Part shown: in pieces, positions 16,304 through 25,923 of the stretch
Layout of the letters: each line of letters opens with the position of its first letter
How positions within the stretch are numbered: position 1 is the stretch's first letter
Assembly: GCF_021390435.2 (NCBI RefSeq)
Contig: NZ_JAJVCN010000001.1
Span: 1,488,001-1,552,000, forward strand
DNA from: Kibdelosporangium philippinense
Lineage (GTDB): Bacteria; Actinomycetota; Actinomycetes; Mycobacteriales; Pseudonocardiaceae
Length of the DNA: 64,000 nt
Direction of reading: 5' to 3'
Translations under genes and position numbers: made by a program
Notes under the pieces: model-generated
Told to the model about the DNA's origin: nothing
What the model saw: only the letters and a program-made list of their open reading frames with translations
The model's database searches: none

Positions 16304-18068
16304 TGACCGAGACCGTCGGCGACTACGTACTGCAACGGCTCCGGGACTGGCACATCGACCAGGTTTTCGGCTATCCCGGTGACGGCATCAACGGAATCGT
16401 GGCCGCGTTCGGCAAAGCGGACAACCGGCCACGTTTCGTCCAGTCGCGGCACGAGGAAATGTCAGCCTTGCAGGCGGTCGGCTATGCCAAGTTCAGCGGC
16501 AGGCCGGGCGTCTGCCTGGCGACATCGGGGCCAGGCGCGATCCACCTGCTCAATGGCCTTTACGACGCGAAGCTGGACCACGTTCCGGTCGTCGCGATCG
16601 TCGGCCAGACCGCCCGGACCGCCCGCGGCGGCAGCTACCAGCAGGAAGTCGACCTGCAATCGCTGGTCAAGGATGTCGCCAGCGAGTACTCGGTCGAGGT
16701 CACGGTCGCCGAACAGCTGCCCAACGCGCTGGACCGGGCGCTGCGCACAGCGATCACCCGTGGCGCGCCGACTGCCGTGATCATCCCCAATGATCTGCAG
16801 GAACAGCCCTACGAGCCGCCGAAGCACGAGTTCAAGCACGTGCCGTCGAGCAAGCCGGGGCTGGCGATGCCGAGCCTCGTTCCGCCGAACAAGGAGCTGG
16901 AACGGGCCGCGGAGGTGCTGAACGCGGGGGAGAAGGTCGCGATCCTGATCGGCCAGGGCGCCCGCGGCGCGACGCCCGAGATCCGCCAGGTGGCCGACAT
17001 GACCGGCGCCGGCGTGGCGAAAGCATTGCTGGGCAAGGATGTTCTGGCTGACGACGTGCCGTACGTGACCGGCTCGATCGGTTTGCTTGGCACCCGCCCG
17101 AGCTACGAGATGATGCGCGACTGCGACACCTTGCTGATCGTCGGCTCGAACTTCCCCTACAGCCAGTTCCTGCCGGAGTACGGCAAGGCGCGGGCTGTTC
17201 AGATCGATGTGGACGGTACCCGGATCGGAATGCGTTACCCGACCGAGGTGAACCTGGTCGGTGACTCGCACACGACCCTTCGCGCGCTGCTTCCTTTGTT
17301 GCGGCGCAACGAAAAACGGGAGTGGCGGGAGAAGATCGAGAAGAACGTGCTCGACTGGTGGAAGACCATGGAACAACAGGCCATGGTCGAGGCCGATCCG
17401 ATCAACCCGATGCGGATCGTGCACCGGACAATCTGATCGTCACGGCCGACTCGGGCTCGTCAACCAACTGGTACGCGCGCAACCTCAAGATGCGCGGCCA
17501 GATGCGCGGATCCTTGTCCGGCACGCTGGCCACAATGGGCGCCGGTGTGCCGTACGCGATCGGTGCGAAGTTCGCGCATCCGGACCGGCCTGTGGTCGCG
17601 TTGGTTGGTGATGGCGCGATGCAGATGAACGGGTTGGCCGAGCTGATCACGATCGCCCGGTACCAGGACCTGTGGGCGGACCGGCGTTGTGTGATCTGCG
17701 TATTCCACAACAACGACCTCAACCAGGTCACGTGGGAACTGCGGGCATTGGGCGGTGCGCCCAAGTTCGAGGAATCCCAGACGTTGCCGGACGTCAACTA
17801 CGCGGCATTCGCGGCGTCACTCGGCTTGGTCGCGCTCAATGTGGACAAACTTGAGGACCTGGGTTCGGCCTGGGATCAGGCATTGGGCGCGGACCGGCCG
17901 TCGGTGATCGACGTGCGGTGTGACGCGGAAATCCCGCCGATCCCGCCACACGCCACGGCCGATCAGATCAAGTCGGTGACCGAGGCGATCCTCAAAGGCG
18001 ACCCCAAGGGCGCCAAGATGGCATACGAGGGAATCAAGACCAAACTGGCCGAGCTGCTACCGAACTGA
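16303..18068 (+). pseudogene. frameshifted pyruvate-oxidase-like ThDP enzyme
   Basis: The first frame (16303-17436) has the ThDP-binding N domain with the catalytic Glu in QSRHEEMSALQAVGYAKFSG and the central domain. It then ends at a TGA after NPMRIVH-RTI. The next frame resumes at PDNLIVTADSGSSTNWYA and continues through the ThDP motif GDGAMQMNGLAELI...HNND to the end at 18068. Family members read V-H-x-L-S-x-R-L-P-D-N here; the roughly six codons between VH and PDN are gone and the frame is off by one, so a deletion of 3n+1 nt (about 19) near 17424 explains it. The product would have decarboxylated pyruvate with FAD and ThDP. Recent inactivation or an assembly error are the alternatives. 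Confidence 0.85.
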
Positions 18069-18845
18069 GTCCATTCCGGAGTAGTAGACCCCGACGCGGG
18101 TACACACTCCGGCAGCCAGATAGCTCGCACCAGCCAGAACAGTGGCAACCCTGCTGCGGCGGAGTAGAGACAGACCGGCTCCGGCGACTGTGAGCGCCTT
18201 CGCGGCGGTCAGCAGTCTGCTGGACCGGTACGTCTCAACTCGACGTTCCATCGCAGCCGAAGACCCTAGTTCCATTGCGCTGCCAATGAGCCCGAGCCGT
18301 ACTGCGGGCTTCGATGACGCGGCAAGCAAAGAAGCCCCAGCGGCGCTCGTCATAGCGCTTCCGGCGAACACGAACGGCAGTTCGGGATAAGCCTGGTGCC
18401 AAGCGGGAACGGCCGTGTCGGCGAGCAGAACCGAAGTGTACGTACACATCGCGGGCCCGAGCACCCCGGCCGCCGCTCCGGAGAGCGTGCCGATCCGGCC
18501 GAACCGTCCACTCAGGTCGGTCGCCGCGGTCAAAGCTGTCAATCCGGAGAACGGCGCCAGGATCCATGAGCCGACGGACAGCGGTGAAGTCACCTTGAAC
18601 ACCCGCAGCATGTTCAGAAACCGTTCCGGGCGACCGAGATCGTTGATCAACGCGCCCACACTCGCCAGCGACCCAACGGCCGCCGCGATGCGAGCGGGCC
18701 GGACCAACTCGGGGTGACAGGCGATCTGGGCTCCCAATGCCAGCGAAGCCGACGCGCCTGCCATTCCGCCGAGGAACAGGTAGCCGGGAACGTCAGGGAC
18801 CTTCCATACCGGTTTCTTGAGGATCGGCTTGCCGTAATAGCCCAT
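18057..18845 (-). CDS. NrfD/PsrC-like membrane anchor of formate dehydrogenase
   Basis: 262 residues from the ATG at 18845 (MGYYGKPILKKPVWK). About eight hydrophobic helices follow, beginning GYLFLGGMAGASASLALGAQ, with the polar INDLGRPERFLNMLRVFK loop typical of NrfD/polysulfide-reductase membrane subunits. It would hold the dehydrogenase and iron-sulfur subunits at the membrane and pass electrons to quinone. Its start codon shares a base with the stop of the iron-sulfur gene. The tail overlaps the 3' end of the convergent pyruvate-oxidase-like pseudogene by 12 nt. Confidence 0.85.
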   Translation of the reverse strand: MGYYGKPILKKPVWKVPDVPGYLFLGGMAGASASLALGAQIACHPELVRPARIAAAVGSLASVGALINDLGRPERFLNMLRVFKVTSPLSVGSWILAPFSGLTALTAATDLSGRFGRIGTLSGAAAGVLGPAMCTYTSVLLADTAVPAWHQAYPELPFVFAGSAMTSAAGASLLAASSKPAVRLGLIGSAMELGSSAAMERRVETYRSSRLLTAAKALTVAGAGLSLLRRSRVATVLAGASYLAAGVCTRVGVYYSGMDSVR

Positions 18846-19603
18846 CAGCGCCTCCCCAGGAACGACGCCGCGACCCCGGCGACGACGGCCAGCGCAGCGA
18901 ACCCTGCCCGTTTCCACATGTCCGGCAGGTCCCTTGTGGTCACTACTGGATTCTCAGGTAGCCCGTAGACCTCGGGCTCGTCAAGCAACAGGAAGAACGC
19001 GCCAGCGCCACCGACCCCGTCGTCCGGGGAATGGCCGTACAACCGAGCATCGGTCTGGCCACGGGCATGCAGCTCGTCCAAGCGCTTGTCCGCACGTTCC
19101 CGCAACTCGTCCAGGGGTCCATAGTGGATGGACTCGGTGGGGCACGCGGTCGCACACGCAGGCATCAGGCCGTCGCCGATCCGGTCGTAGCACATCGTGC
19201 ACTTCCAGGCGCGTCCGTCGTCCTCGCGGCGGTCGATCACACCGAACGGACAAGCGGGAACGCAGTACCCGCAACCGTTGCAGATATCGGCCTGCACGAC
19301 AACCGTGTCGAATTCGGTCCGGAACAACGACCCGGTTGGACAGACGTCAAGACACCCGGCCTCGGTACAGTGTTTGCAGACATCGCTGGACATCAGCCAG
19401 CGGGTGTTGTCCTCAACGGTCTGTTCGATGAAGGCGACATGCCGCCAGGTGTTGGCGTTCAACGATCCCGTGTTGTCGTAGGACATGCCGAGCAGGTCCA
19501 GGCCGTCCGCGGGCACGTCGTTCCATGTCTTGCAGGCGACTTCGCAGGCCTTGCAGCCGATGCACACCGAGGTGTCGGTGAAGAAGCCCATTCGTTCGGT
19601 CAT
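18845..19603 (-). CDS. fdhB: formate dehydrogenase iron-sulfur subunit
   Basis: 252 residues. Four cysteine clusters of a 4x[4Fe-4S] electron-transfer subunit are present: CIGCKACEVAC (14-24), CKHCTEAGCLDVCP, CNGCGYCVPACPFG, and CTMCYDRIGDGLMPACATAC. A C-terminal hydrophobic helix (AGFAALAVVAGVAASFLG) anchors it to the membrane. It would carry electrons from the catalytic subunit to the NrfD-like quinone-reactive anchor. ATG overlaps the stop of the catalytic gene by 4 nt. Confidence 0.92.
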   Translation of the reverse strand: MTERMGFFTDTSVCIGCKACEVACKTWNDVPADGLDLLGMSYDNTGSLNANTWRHVAFIEQTVEDNTRWLMSSDVCKHCTEAGCLDVCPTGSLFRTEFDTVVVQADICNGCGYCVPACPFGVIDRREDDGRAWKCTMCYDRIGDGLMPACATACPTESIHYGPLDELRERADKRLDELHARGQTDARLYGHSPDDGVGGAGAFFLLLDEPEVYGLPENPVVTTRDLPDMWKRAGFAALAVVAGVAASFLGRR

Positions 19604-22600
19604 CCGCGCCTCCGGTATTCCGCGACGAGGTCGAGAAGTGCTTGCCCGCGTGGCCGCCTGCCCGGGATGATGTCGCAGGTCGCGGCCTTGGACTCCTGGA
19701 TGTGGACGTTCGGGTCCATCGCGATGCCGAGAATGTCGTTGGCCGCGTCGCCAACGGACAGTCCATTCGGGCCCCAGTGGTACGGCAGGCCGACCTGATG
19801 GACCACTCGGCCACGCATCCGGAGCGGTTTCATCCGATGGGTCACCAAAACCTTGGCCTCGATGGCGGTCCGGGACGTGACGATCGTCGCCCAGCCTCGG
19901 TGTTCCAGCCCGCGTTCATCGGCCAGTTCAGGAGATACCTCGCAGAAGAACTCCGGCTGCAGCTCCGCCAGATACGGTAGTGTCCGGCTCATCCCGCCAG
20001 CAGTGTGATGCTCGGTCAGGCGATAGGTCGTGACTACGTAGGGAAATGCTGAGCCATTGTGCGGGTTTTCGGCGTGGTTGAAGGGCTGCAAGGTCGGGTT
20101 GGACTGCTGGCCGTACAACGCGTTCTGATAGGGCGATTCCAGCGGTTCGTAATGCGTGGGCAACGGTCCGTCGGCGAGCCCGGCGGGCGCGAAGAGCCAC
20201 GCCTTGCCGTCGGTCTGCATGATGAACGGGTCGTCGCCGGCCAGGGCGTCCTGCGCTCGGGCGCCTTCCTCAGGCTGGAAATCCGGTGGTTTCGTCGGCT
20301 CGAAATCAGGCACATCCTCGCCGACCCAGCGGCGTTGCGAGGCATCCCACCAGACGTACTTCTTCCTTTCGCTCCAAGGCTTTCCCGAAGGATCAGCGGA
20401 CGCGCGGTTGTAGATGATCCGCCGGTTGGCAGGCCACGCCCAACCCCATTCCGGCGCGACCCACGTCTGCTCCGAGCCGGGCTTACGCCGGGCAGCCTGG
20501 TTCACGCCGTCCGCCCGGACTCCACAGTAGATCCAGCACCCACAGGCCGTGGAGCCGTCCCCTTCCAGTTGGGTGTACGACGACAGCGGTCCTTCCGGGC
20601 CATTGCCGTTGATCTCTGCCAGCACAGAGTCCGCCGAAGGCTCGCCGAGCGGTCCTTCCTCGACGTAACTCCAGGTCAGGTGCTGCAACGGCAGGTCGCG
20701 AGGATCCTTGCTGTCCCGGACCTTGTGCCGGATCAGCTTGCCGAGGTGGTAGTAGAACCACAGGTCACTGCGGGCGTCGCCGGGCGGCTCGACCGCCTTG
20801 TGGTGCCACTGCAGAAGCCGTTGGGTGTTGGTGAAACTGCCGTCCTTCTCGGTATGCGCGGCCGCGGGCATGAAGAACACCTCGGTACCGATCTCTTCGG
20901 TGCGCAGCTCACCGGTCTCGATCTCCGGCCCGTTCCGCCAGAACGTGGCTGACTCGATCATCTGCAGGTCACGGACCACGAGCCAGTCCAAATTGGCCAG
21001 TCCGAGGCGTTGCATCTTGCCGTTGGCCGAGCCGACCGCCGGGTTCTCGCCGACCAGGAAATAGCCCTCGCACGCGCCCTTGATCTGCCGCAACACCGTG
21101 TCGTACGTGCCATGGTCGCCGGTCAGCCTTGGCAGATAGTCGAAGCAGAAGTCGTTGTCGGCCTTGGCATGTTCGCCCCACCAGGCTTTCAACAGGCTCA
21201 CGGTGTAGCGGTCCATGTTGCCCCAGAACCCGGTCCGGCCTGCGTCGTTGGCCACAAAGGACTCAAGGTCGAGGTGCTCGCGCGCGTGCGGCATCGGGAT
21301 GTAGCCCGGCAGGATGTTGAACAGCGTCGGAATGTCGGTGGATCCTTGAATGCTGGCGTGCCCGCGCAACGCGAGGATGCCGCCACCGGGGCGTCCGATG
21401 TTGCCAAGCAACGACTGCAGGATCGACGCGGTCCGGATGTACTGCACGCCAACGGAGTGCTGCGTCCACCCGACGGCATAGCACAATGCGGTTGTCCGAT
21501 CCCGGCCCGAGTTGGCCGTGATCGCTTCCGCGACTGCCAGGAACTGCTCGGCTGGGACCCCGCAGACTTCTTCGACCATTTCGGGCGTGTACCGGGCGTA
21601 ATGCCGTTTCAGGATCTGATAGACGCACCTCGGGTGCGTCAACGTTGGGTCGGTGTCCGGCTTGGCATCGATCACGGCCCCGCCGCTGCCGTGTTGCTCC
21701 GACTGTGCCGATTCCTGATGAGGTTCACCGCCGCCGGTCCGGTCGGACGGATCGCCAGCCTCGGCCTGCGCCTCCGCGCCCTGATACGCCCAACTCGAAT
21801 GGTCGTAGACACGTTCGTCCTTGTTGTAGCCGGAGAACAGGCCGTCCAAGTCCTCGGTGTCCTGGAAATCCTCGTTGATCAGCGCGGCCGCGTTCGTGTA
21901 CGCGACCACGTACTCACGGAAATCCTTCTCGTGCTGCAACACGTAGTTGACCAGCCCGCCGAGGAACGCGATGTCACTGCCCGCACGGATCGGCACGAAC
22001 TCGTCCGCCACCGCACTGGTCCTGGTGAACCGCGGGTCGATGTGAATGACTTTTGCGCCACGGGCCTTGGCTTCCATCACCCACTGGAAGCCGACCGGGT
22101 GGCATTCGGCCATGTTCGACCCTTGAATCACGATGCAGTCCGCGTTCGCGAGGTCTTGCTGGAACGTCGTGGCGCCGCCGCGACCGAAGGAGGTCCCCAG
22201 ACCGGGAACCGTTGAGGAGTGTCAAATACGGGCCTGGTTCTCGATCTGCACCGCCCCCAGCGCGGTGTAGAGCTTCTTCATCAGGTAGTTCTCTTCGTTG
22301 TCCAGCGTCGCGCCGCCGAGGCTGGCGAGGCCCATCGTGCGGCGCAGAGTCAGACCGTTCTCGTCTTGCTGCTGCCAGGTTTTGGCACGAGTGGCCAGTA
22401 CCCGGTCGGCGATCATGTCCATCGCCGTGTCGAGGTCCAATTCCTCCCATTCGGTGCCGTGCGGCCGCCGGTAGAGGACTGTGGTGACGCGGGACGGGCT
22501 CGTGACCAATTGCTTGCTCGCGGAGCCTTTCGGGCACAGCCTGCCGCGCGAGATGGGGGAGTCGGGGTCGCCTTCGATCTGGGTGACTTTGCCCTGCGCC

Positions 22601-22791
22601 ACGAACACTTTCTGACCGCAGCCAACCGCGCAGTATGGACAGATCGACTTGGTCACCGAGTCGGCTTCGGCTGTTCGAGGCGCCGTCCGTTCGGTGGCCG
22701 CGGAACGGACGGCTTTCCCTCGGCCCAGCGGGTCGTCGCCGGTGATCTGGCGGATCACCGGCCAGCTCTGAATCCACTGGCGCACGCCCAT
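19600..22791 (-). CDS. fdhA: selenocysteine-containing formate dehydrogenase, catalytic subunit
   Basis: 1063 codons read as one frame if the TGA at 22222-22224 (codon 190) is selenocysteine. Before it are the [4Fe-4S] motif Cys51, Cys54, Cys58, Cys86 and the segment GAVQIENQARI; after it comes HSSTVPGLGTSFGRGGATTF and QGSNMAECHPVGFQW, exactly the arrangement around Sec/Cys in molybdenum/tungsten formate dehydrogenases. The frame is the same on both sides with no other stop, and an fdhF-like SECIS hairpin follows the TGA. The rest is the molybdopterin-guanine-dinucleotide domain and a C-terminal dinucleotide-binding domain. It oxidises formate to CO2. There is no clear Tat signal, so a cytoplasmic face is likely. 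It lies directly downstream of selA-selB. Confidence 0.95.
22192..22224 (-). promoter_or_regulatory. Sec UGA codon and bacterial SECIS hairpin
   Basis: UGA at 22224-22222, then 11 nt to a stem GGUUCCC (22210-22204), loop GGUCU (22203-22199) and closing GGGGACC (22198-22192). The loop and the U-containing upper stem are those of the E. coli fdhF SECIS (GGUUGCAGGUCUGCACC). SelB binds this loop to place Sec-tRNA at the UGA. Confidence 0.9.
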
Positions 22792-22797
22792 TTCATC

Positions 22798-24504
22798 CTA
22801 CGGTACCCAGTGGACGCGTGGCGCGCAGATCGTACGCGTGCCGTCGGGATGGTGTTCGGTCACGCTGAGTGCGTCGAGCCGTTCGAGCAGGGGAATCACG
22901 ACCCTGCGCGTGCTGCCTAGCGCTTGTTTGGCCTGGGTGGGCGTGAAGGGGCTGCCGGTGAGCGTCTTGATGGCCTGGTCCAGTGCGTCTGGCAGGAGTA
23001 CGACACTGTCGGCGAGTTTGATCAGCGCGCCGGCCCGGACGGCGGCGGCGATTTCTTTCGGGCCGATTCCGAGTTCACGCAACTGACCCGCGTCGGGCGG
23101 GCGAAACGGCGTTTCCTTGAGGTGTGCCACGACTTGGTCGATCCCGGCTGGGAGCCGGACCGAGGTGGTGATGCGTCCTTCGTGGACGGTGAACCCGGCG
23201 CGACGGGCGAAAGTGGCCGCGAGAGCGATATCCGGGAGATCCAGCCGTTGGCGGAGTGCTTCGAGCGGCATCGGGCTGAGTGGATCCCATTTGTCCACTT
23301 CAGACCGCACAGTCGATGGTCCGCTTGCCGGGTCTGGCATCAGTGCCGCGGCCCGGTCGGCGTCGACATACCATCCGTCGGTCAATGCCATGTCCGGCTT
23401 TGACAACCCGAGCTTCCTGAGGTCCTCCGGCCGGAGGGATCCCTTCTTGGCCAGATGGAACGCGGTCAGATCCACCGCGGAACCGAGGTCTGCCGCCCGT
23501 CTCCGGGCATCACCGCGGCGGCTCAATGCGGGCGGATCGATGTCGAGCACGTCCGCGCCAGCCGCGATCTCGTGCCTGCCAGGATCGCGCAGCACTACCC
23601 GATCGCCGATCCTGAGTGGCAATGGAGTTCTCAGCCGCAGCCGAGCCGCGTGTGTACCGAGTGGACGGACGTGCACCGGGACCGCTGCCGAGCCGATGTG
23701 CAGCACCAAATGCCGGGTGAGTTCCGAGTGGACCCGGACGTCCACGACTGTCGTTTCAGTCCACGCGTCCGGAGTGCACAGTGCGTCGCCGTGCCGGATC
23801 GCCGACCGCTCGACACCTCTCAGGTTGAGGGCCACCCTGGCGACCGCGGTCACGCGTTGGGCCTGCCTGCCCAGCGTGTGGATGCCTTTCACCCGCACGG
23901 TCCTCGACCCGACGACGAGTTCGTCGCCAACCGAGATGGTTCCGGCCGCGAGTGTCCCAGTGACTACGGTTCCCGCGCCGTCGATCGTGAAACTGCGATC
24001 GATCCAGAGCCGGACGTCCGCCTGAGTGTCCGGTTGCGGCAGCCGCAGATCCGTCAGCGTGGCACGGAGTTCCTCGATGCCGTGGTCCGGACTCACGATC
24101 ACGGCAGGGAAATCGAGGTACTGCTGGGCTTGACCAAGCGCTGGTTCGGGATCTGCGAGATCTGCTCGCGTGATCACCAGGATCCCGTGCCGCACCTGCA
24201 GAGCTTCAAGGACAGCAAGGTGTTCGGCGGACTGCGGCATCCAGCCGCCATCCGCGGCGACCACGAACATCACCGCGGGCACCGGGCCGACACCGGCCAT
24301 CATCGTGCCGACGAACCGCTCGTGCCCTGGCACGTCCACGAACGCGAACTCGGTGTCGCCGATCGTGGTCCACGCGAAGCCGAGGCCGATCGTCAGGCCA
24401 CGCCTGCGTTCCTCAGCCCATCGGTCCGGCTCCATCCCGGTGAGCCTGCGGACCAGCGTCGACTTGCCGTGATCCACGTGCCCGGCGGTCGCGATCACAT
24501 GCAC
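22798..24504 (-). CDS. selB: selenocysteine-specific elongation factor SelB
   Basis: 568 residues. GTPase domain with GHVDHGKST (8-16), the switch I region RRRGLTIGLGFAW, DVPGHE (57-62) and TRAD (nucleotide specificity). EF-Tu-like beta-barrel domains follow, then C-terminal winged helices (about 400-568) that bind SECIS RNA. The size is slightly short of the E. coli protein, as usual in actinobacteria. It delivers Sec-tRNA to the ribosome at UGA codons with a SECIS. ATG overlaps selA by 10 nt; stop is 6 nt before the fdhA start, so it is cotranslated with its only visible client. Confidence 0.95.
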   Translation of the reverse strand: MHVIATAGHVDHGKSTLVRRLTGMEPDRWAEERRRGLTIGLGFAWTTIGDTEFAFVDVPGHERFVGTMMAGVGPVPAVMFVVAADGGWMPQSAEHLAVLEALQVRHGILVITRADLADPEPALGQAQQYLDFPAVIVSPDHGIEELRATLTDLRLPQPDTQADVRLWIDRSFTIDGAGTVVTGTLAAGTISVGDELVVGSRTVRVKGIHTLGRQAQRVTAVARVALNLRGVERSAIRHGDALCTPDAWTETTVVDVRVHSELTRHLVLHIGSAAVPVHVRPLGTHAARLRLRTPLPLRIGDRVVLRDPGRHEIAAGADVLDIDPPALSRRGDARRRAADLGSAVDLTAFHLAKKGSLRPEDLRKLGLSKPDMALTDGWYVDADRAAALMPDPASGPSTVRSEVDKWDPLSPMPLEALRQRLDLPDIALAATFARRAGFTVHEGRITTSVRLPAGIDQVVAHLKETPFRPPDAGQLRELGIGPKEIAAAVRAGALIKLADSVVLLPDALDQAIKTLTGSPFTPTQAKQALGSTRRVVIPLLERLDALSVTEHHPDGTRTICAPRVHWVP

Positions 24505-25760
24505 GCCAGCACCGCCGCGATCAGCTTCTCGTCGTCCTCAGGTGGCACTGTCCGCAGGTCAAGCAGACAACGGCCGCGTTCGACGCGCCCAACCACCCGG
24601 TGCTGCCGGAGTTTGACCGAGAGGTGTTCCGGCAGGCTGATCGCCAAGCTTGGCAGTTCGACGCCTGGCGCGCCGCCGCCACCAATCACGGCCGTGGATT
24701 GCACGATCTGCGAACCGGGCAACCGTCGCTGGATCGCCTGTGCCCGGCCAAGGTCCACTTCGGTGTCCAAAGCGGACACAACCGGCGGCGGAGGACCGTG
24801 CAGCGTCGCTTCCAAGGCCGCCAGCGTCAGTTTGTCCACTCTCAAAGCCCGAGCGGCGGGGTGGCGCCGGAGTTTCTCGACGAGGTCCACGTCGCCGAGC
24901 AGCAGACCGGCCTGTGGGCCGCCCATGAGCTTGTCGCCACTCGCCGTCACCAGGTTTGCCCCGGCACGCAGCACGCTCGTGGCGTCCGGTTCGTCCGGAA
25001 GCAGCGGATGTGGGCGGAGCAGGCCGGATCCGATGTCCACGACAAGCGGAATACCCAGCCCGGCAAGGGATGACACAGGCACGTCCGCGGTGAATCCGGC
25101 GATCTTGAAGTTGGACGGATGGACCTTGAGCACGAATCCCGTCTGCTCGGTGACGGCATCTTGGTAGTCCCGCGGGCTTGTCCGGTTTGTCGTGCCGACT
25201 TCACGCAGCCGCGCGCCGGTCGACGCCAGCAACTCGGGGATCCGGAAACCGTCGCCGATCTCGACCAGTTCACCCCGGCTGATCACGATCTCCTTGCCCG
25301 GTGCCAAAACCATGGCCGTCAGCAGCAGCGCGGCCGCGTTGTTGTTCACCACGTGCACACCGCCCGCGTTCGGAACGGCTTCGTGGAGCGCCTGCAGCGC
25401 GCCCCGGCCTCTTTTGGCGCGTTGGCCGGTTCGCAGGTCGAATTCGACGTCCGTGGTGCCCGCGGCCAGCACCAACGCGTCTCTTGCCGTCTGGGAAAGC
25501 GGTGCCCGGCCGAGGTTGGTGTGCACGAGCACGCCCGTCGCGTTGATCACCGGCTGCAGGCTGGTCGCGCCCCACGGCAGGCCGGTGATCGCTTCGTCGA
25601 TCACGTGTTCCGGCTCGATCTCGCCGCTGCGAGCCTTGGTCTGTGCGGCCAGCACGGACTTCTTGACCAGAGGCTTGCCGAGCAGGTCGATCGCTTTGGC
25701 CAGCCGTGGATCCGCCAGGACGGTGTCCGTGCCGGGGATGTCACGGCGCCGGTCGGTCAT
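24495..25760 (-). CDS. selA: L-seryl-tRNA(Sec) selenium transferase SelA
   Basis: 421 residues. PLP-dependent fold with the active-site lysine in VTASGDKLMGGPQAGLL (Lys277), the N-terminal LPWGATSLQPVINATGVLVH and the TNLGRAPLS motif typical of SelA. It converts Ser-tRNA(Sec) to Sec-tRNA(Sec) using selenophosphate. The ATG is only 15 nt from the CCA end of tRNA-Sec on the same strand, so tRNA and selA are probably made on one transcript and separated by tRNA 3' processing. Confidence 0.95.
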   Translation of the reverse strand: MTDRRRDIPGTDTVLADPRLAKAIDLLGKPLVKKSVLAAQTKARSGEIEPEHVIDEAITGLPWGATSLQPVINATGVLVHTNLGRAPLSQTARDALVLAAGTTDVEFDLRTGQRAKRGRGALQALHEAVPNAGGVHVVNNNAAALLLTAMVLAPGKEIVISRGELVEIGDGFRIPELLASTGARLREVGTTNRTSPRDYQDAVTEQTGFVLKVHPSNFKIAGFTADVPVSSLAGLGIPLVVDIGSGLLRPHPLLPDEPDATSVLRAGANLVTASGDKLMGGPQAGLLLGDVDLVEKLRRHPAARALRVDKLTLAALEATLHGPPPPVVSALDTEVDLGRAQAIQRRLPGSQIVQSTAVIGGGGAPGVELPSLAISLPEHLSVKLRQHRVVGRVERGRCLLDLRTVPPEDDEKLIAAVLACM

Positions 25761-25775
25761 CTGTGCGGTCCAGGG

Positions 25776-25870
25776 TGGCGGAGGCGGACGGGAATCGAAC
25801 CCGCCAGCGACAGGTCCTGCCGCTCGACGGTTTTGAAGACCGAGCCGGTCACCAGACCGGATACGCCTCC
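25776..25870 (-). tRNA. selC: tRNA-Sec (anticodon UCA)
   Basis: 95 nt including an encoded CCA (25776-25778). The acceptor stem pairs GGAGGCG (25870-25864) with CGCCTCC before the discriminator G and CCA. The anticodon UCA lies at 25836-25834 in the loop CUUCAAA. The long variable arm between CGAGCGGCAGG and CCUGUCGCU and the GGUUCGAUUCC T-loop are typical of selenocysteine tRNAs. The extended length and eight-pair acceptor distinguish it from tRNA-Ser. Confidence 0.95.
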
Positions 25871-25883
25871 CTGGACCATGCGC

Positions 25884-25919
25884 TCATCCTGCCAACTCCG
25901 GCCGTGCTCGGCAGGATGA
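25884..25919 (+). promoter_or_regulatory. 10-bp dyad in the tRNA-Sec/selD divergent promoter region
   Basis: TCATCCTGCC (25884-25893) and GGCAGGATGA (25910-25919) are perfect complements with a 16-nt loop. The right arm contains AGGATGA, the ribosome site of selD (ATG at 25924), so folding would block it. The whole intergenic region is only 53 nt, so both promoters must overlap this dyad. Confidence 0.65.
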
Positions 25920-25923
25920 AGCA

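Noticed and set aside
17434..17436. UGA in the pyruvate-oxidase-like gene as a second selenocysteine codon
   Set aside because: Reading through gives unrelated sequence; family similarity resumes in another frame, so it is a deletion with frameshift.
21010..22215. 401-codon plus-strand frame opposite fdhA
   Set aside because: Antisense shadow of a well-supported gene.
22222..22224. Stop codon splitting the formate dehydrogenase gene into two genes or a pseudogene
   Set aside because: The frame is continuous on both sides, the UGA is at the catalytic position, a SECIS hairpin follows and all sel genes are adjacent; selenocysteine is the better reading.
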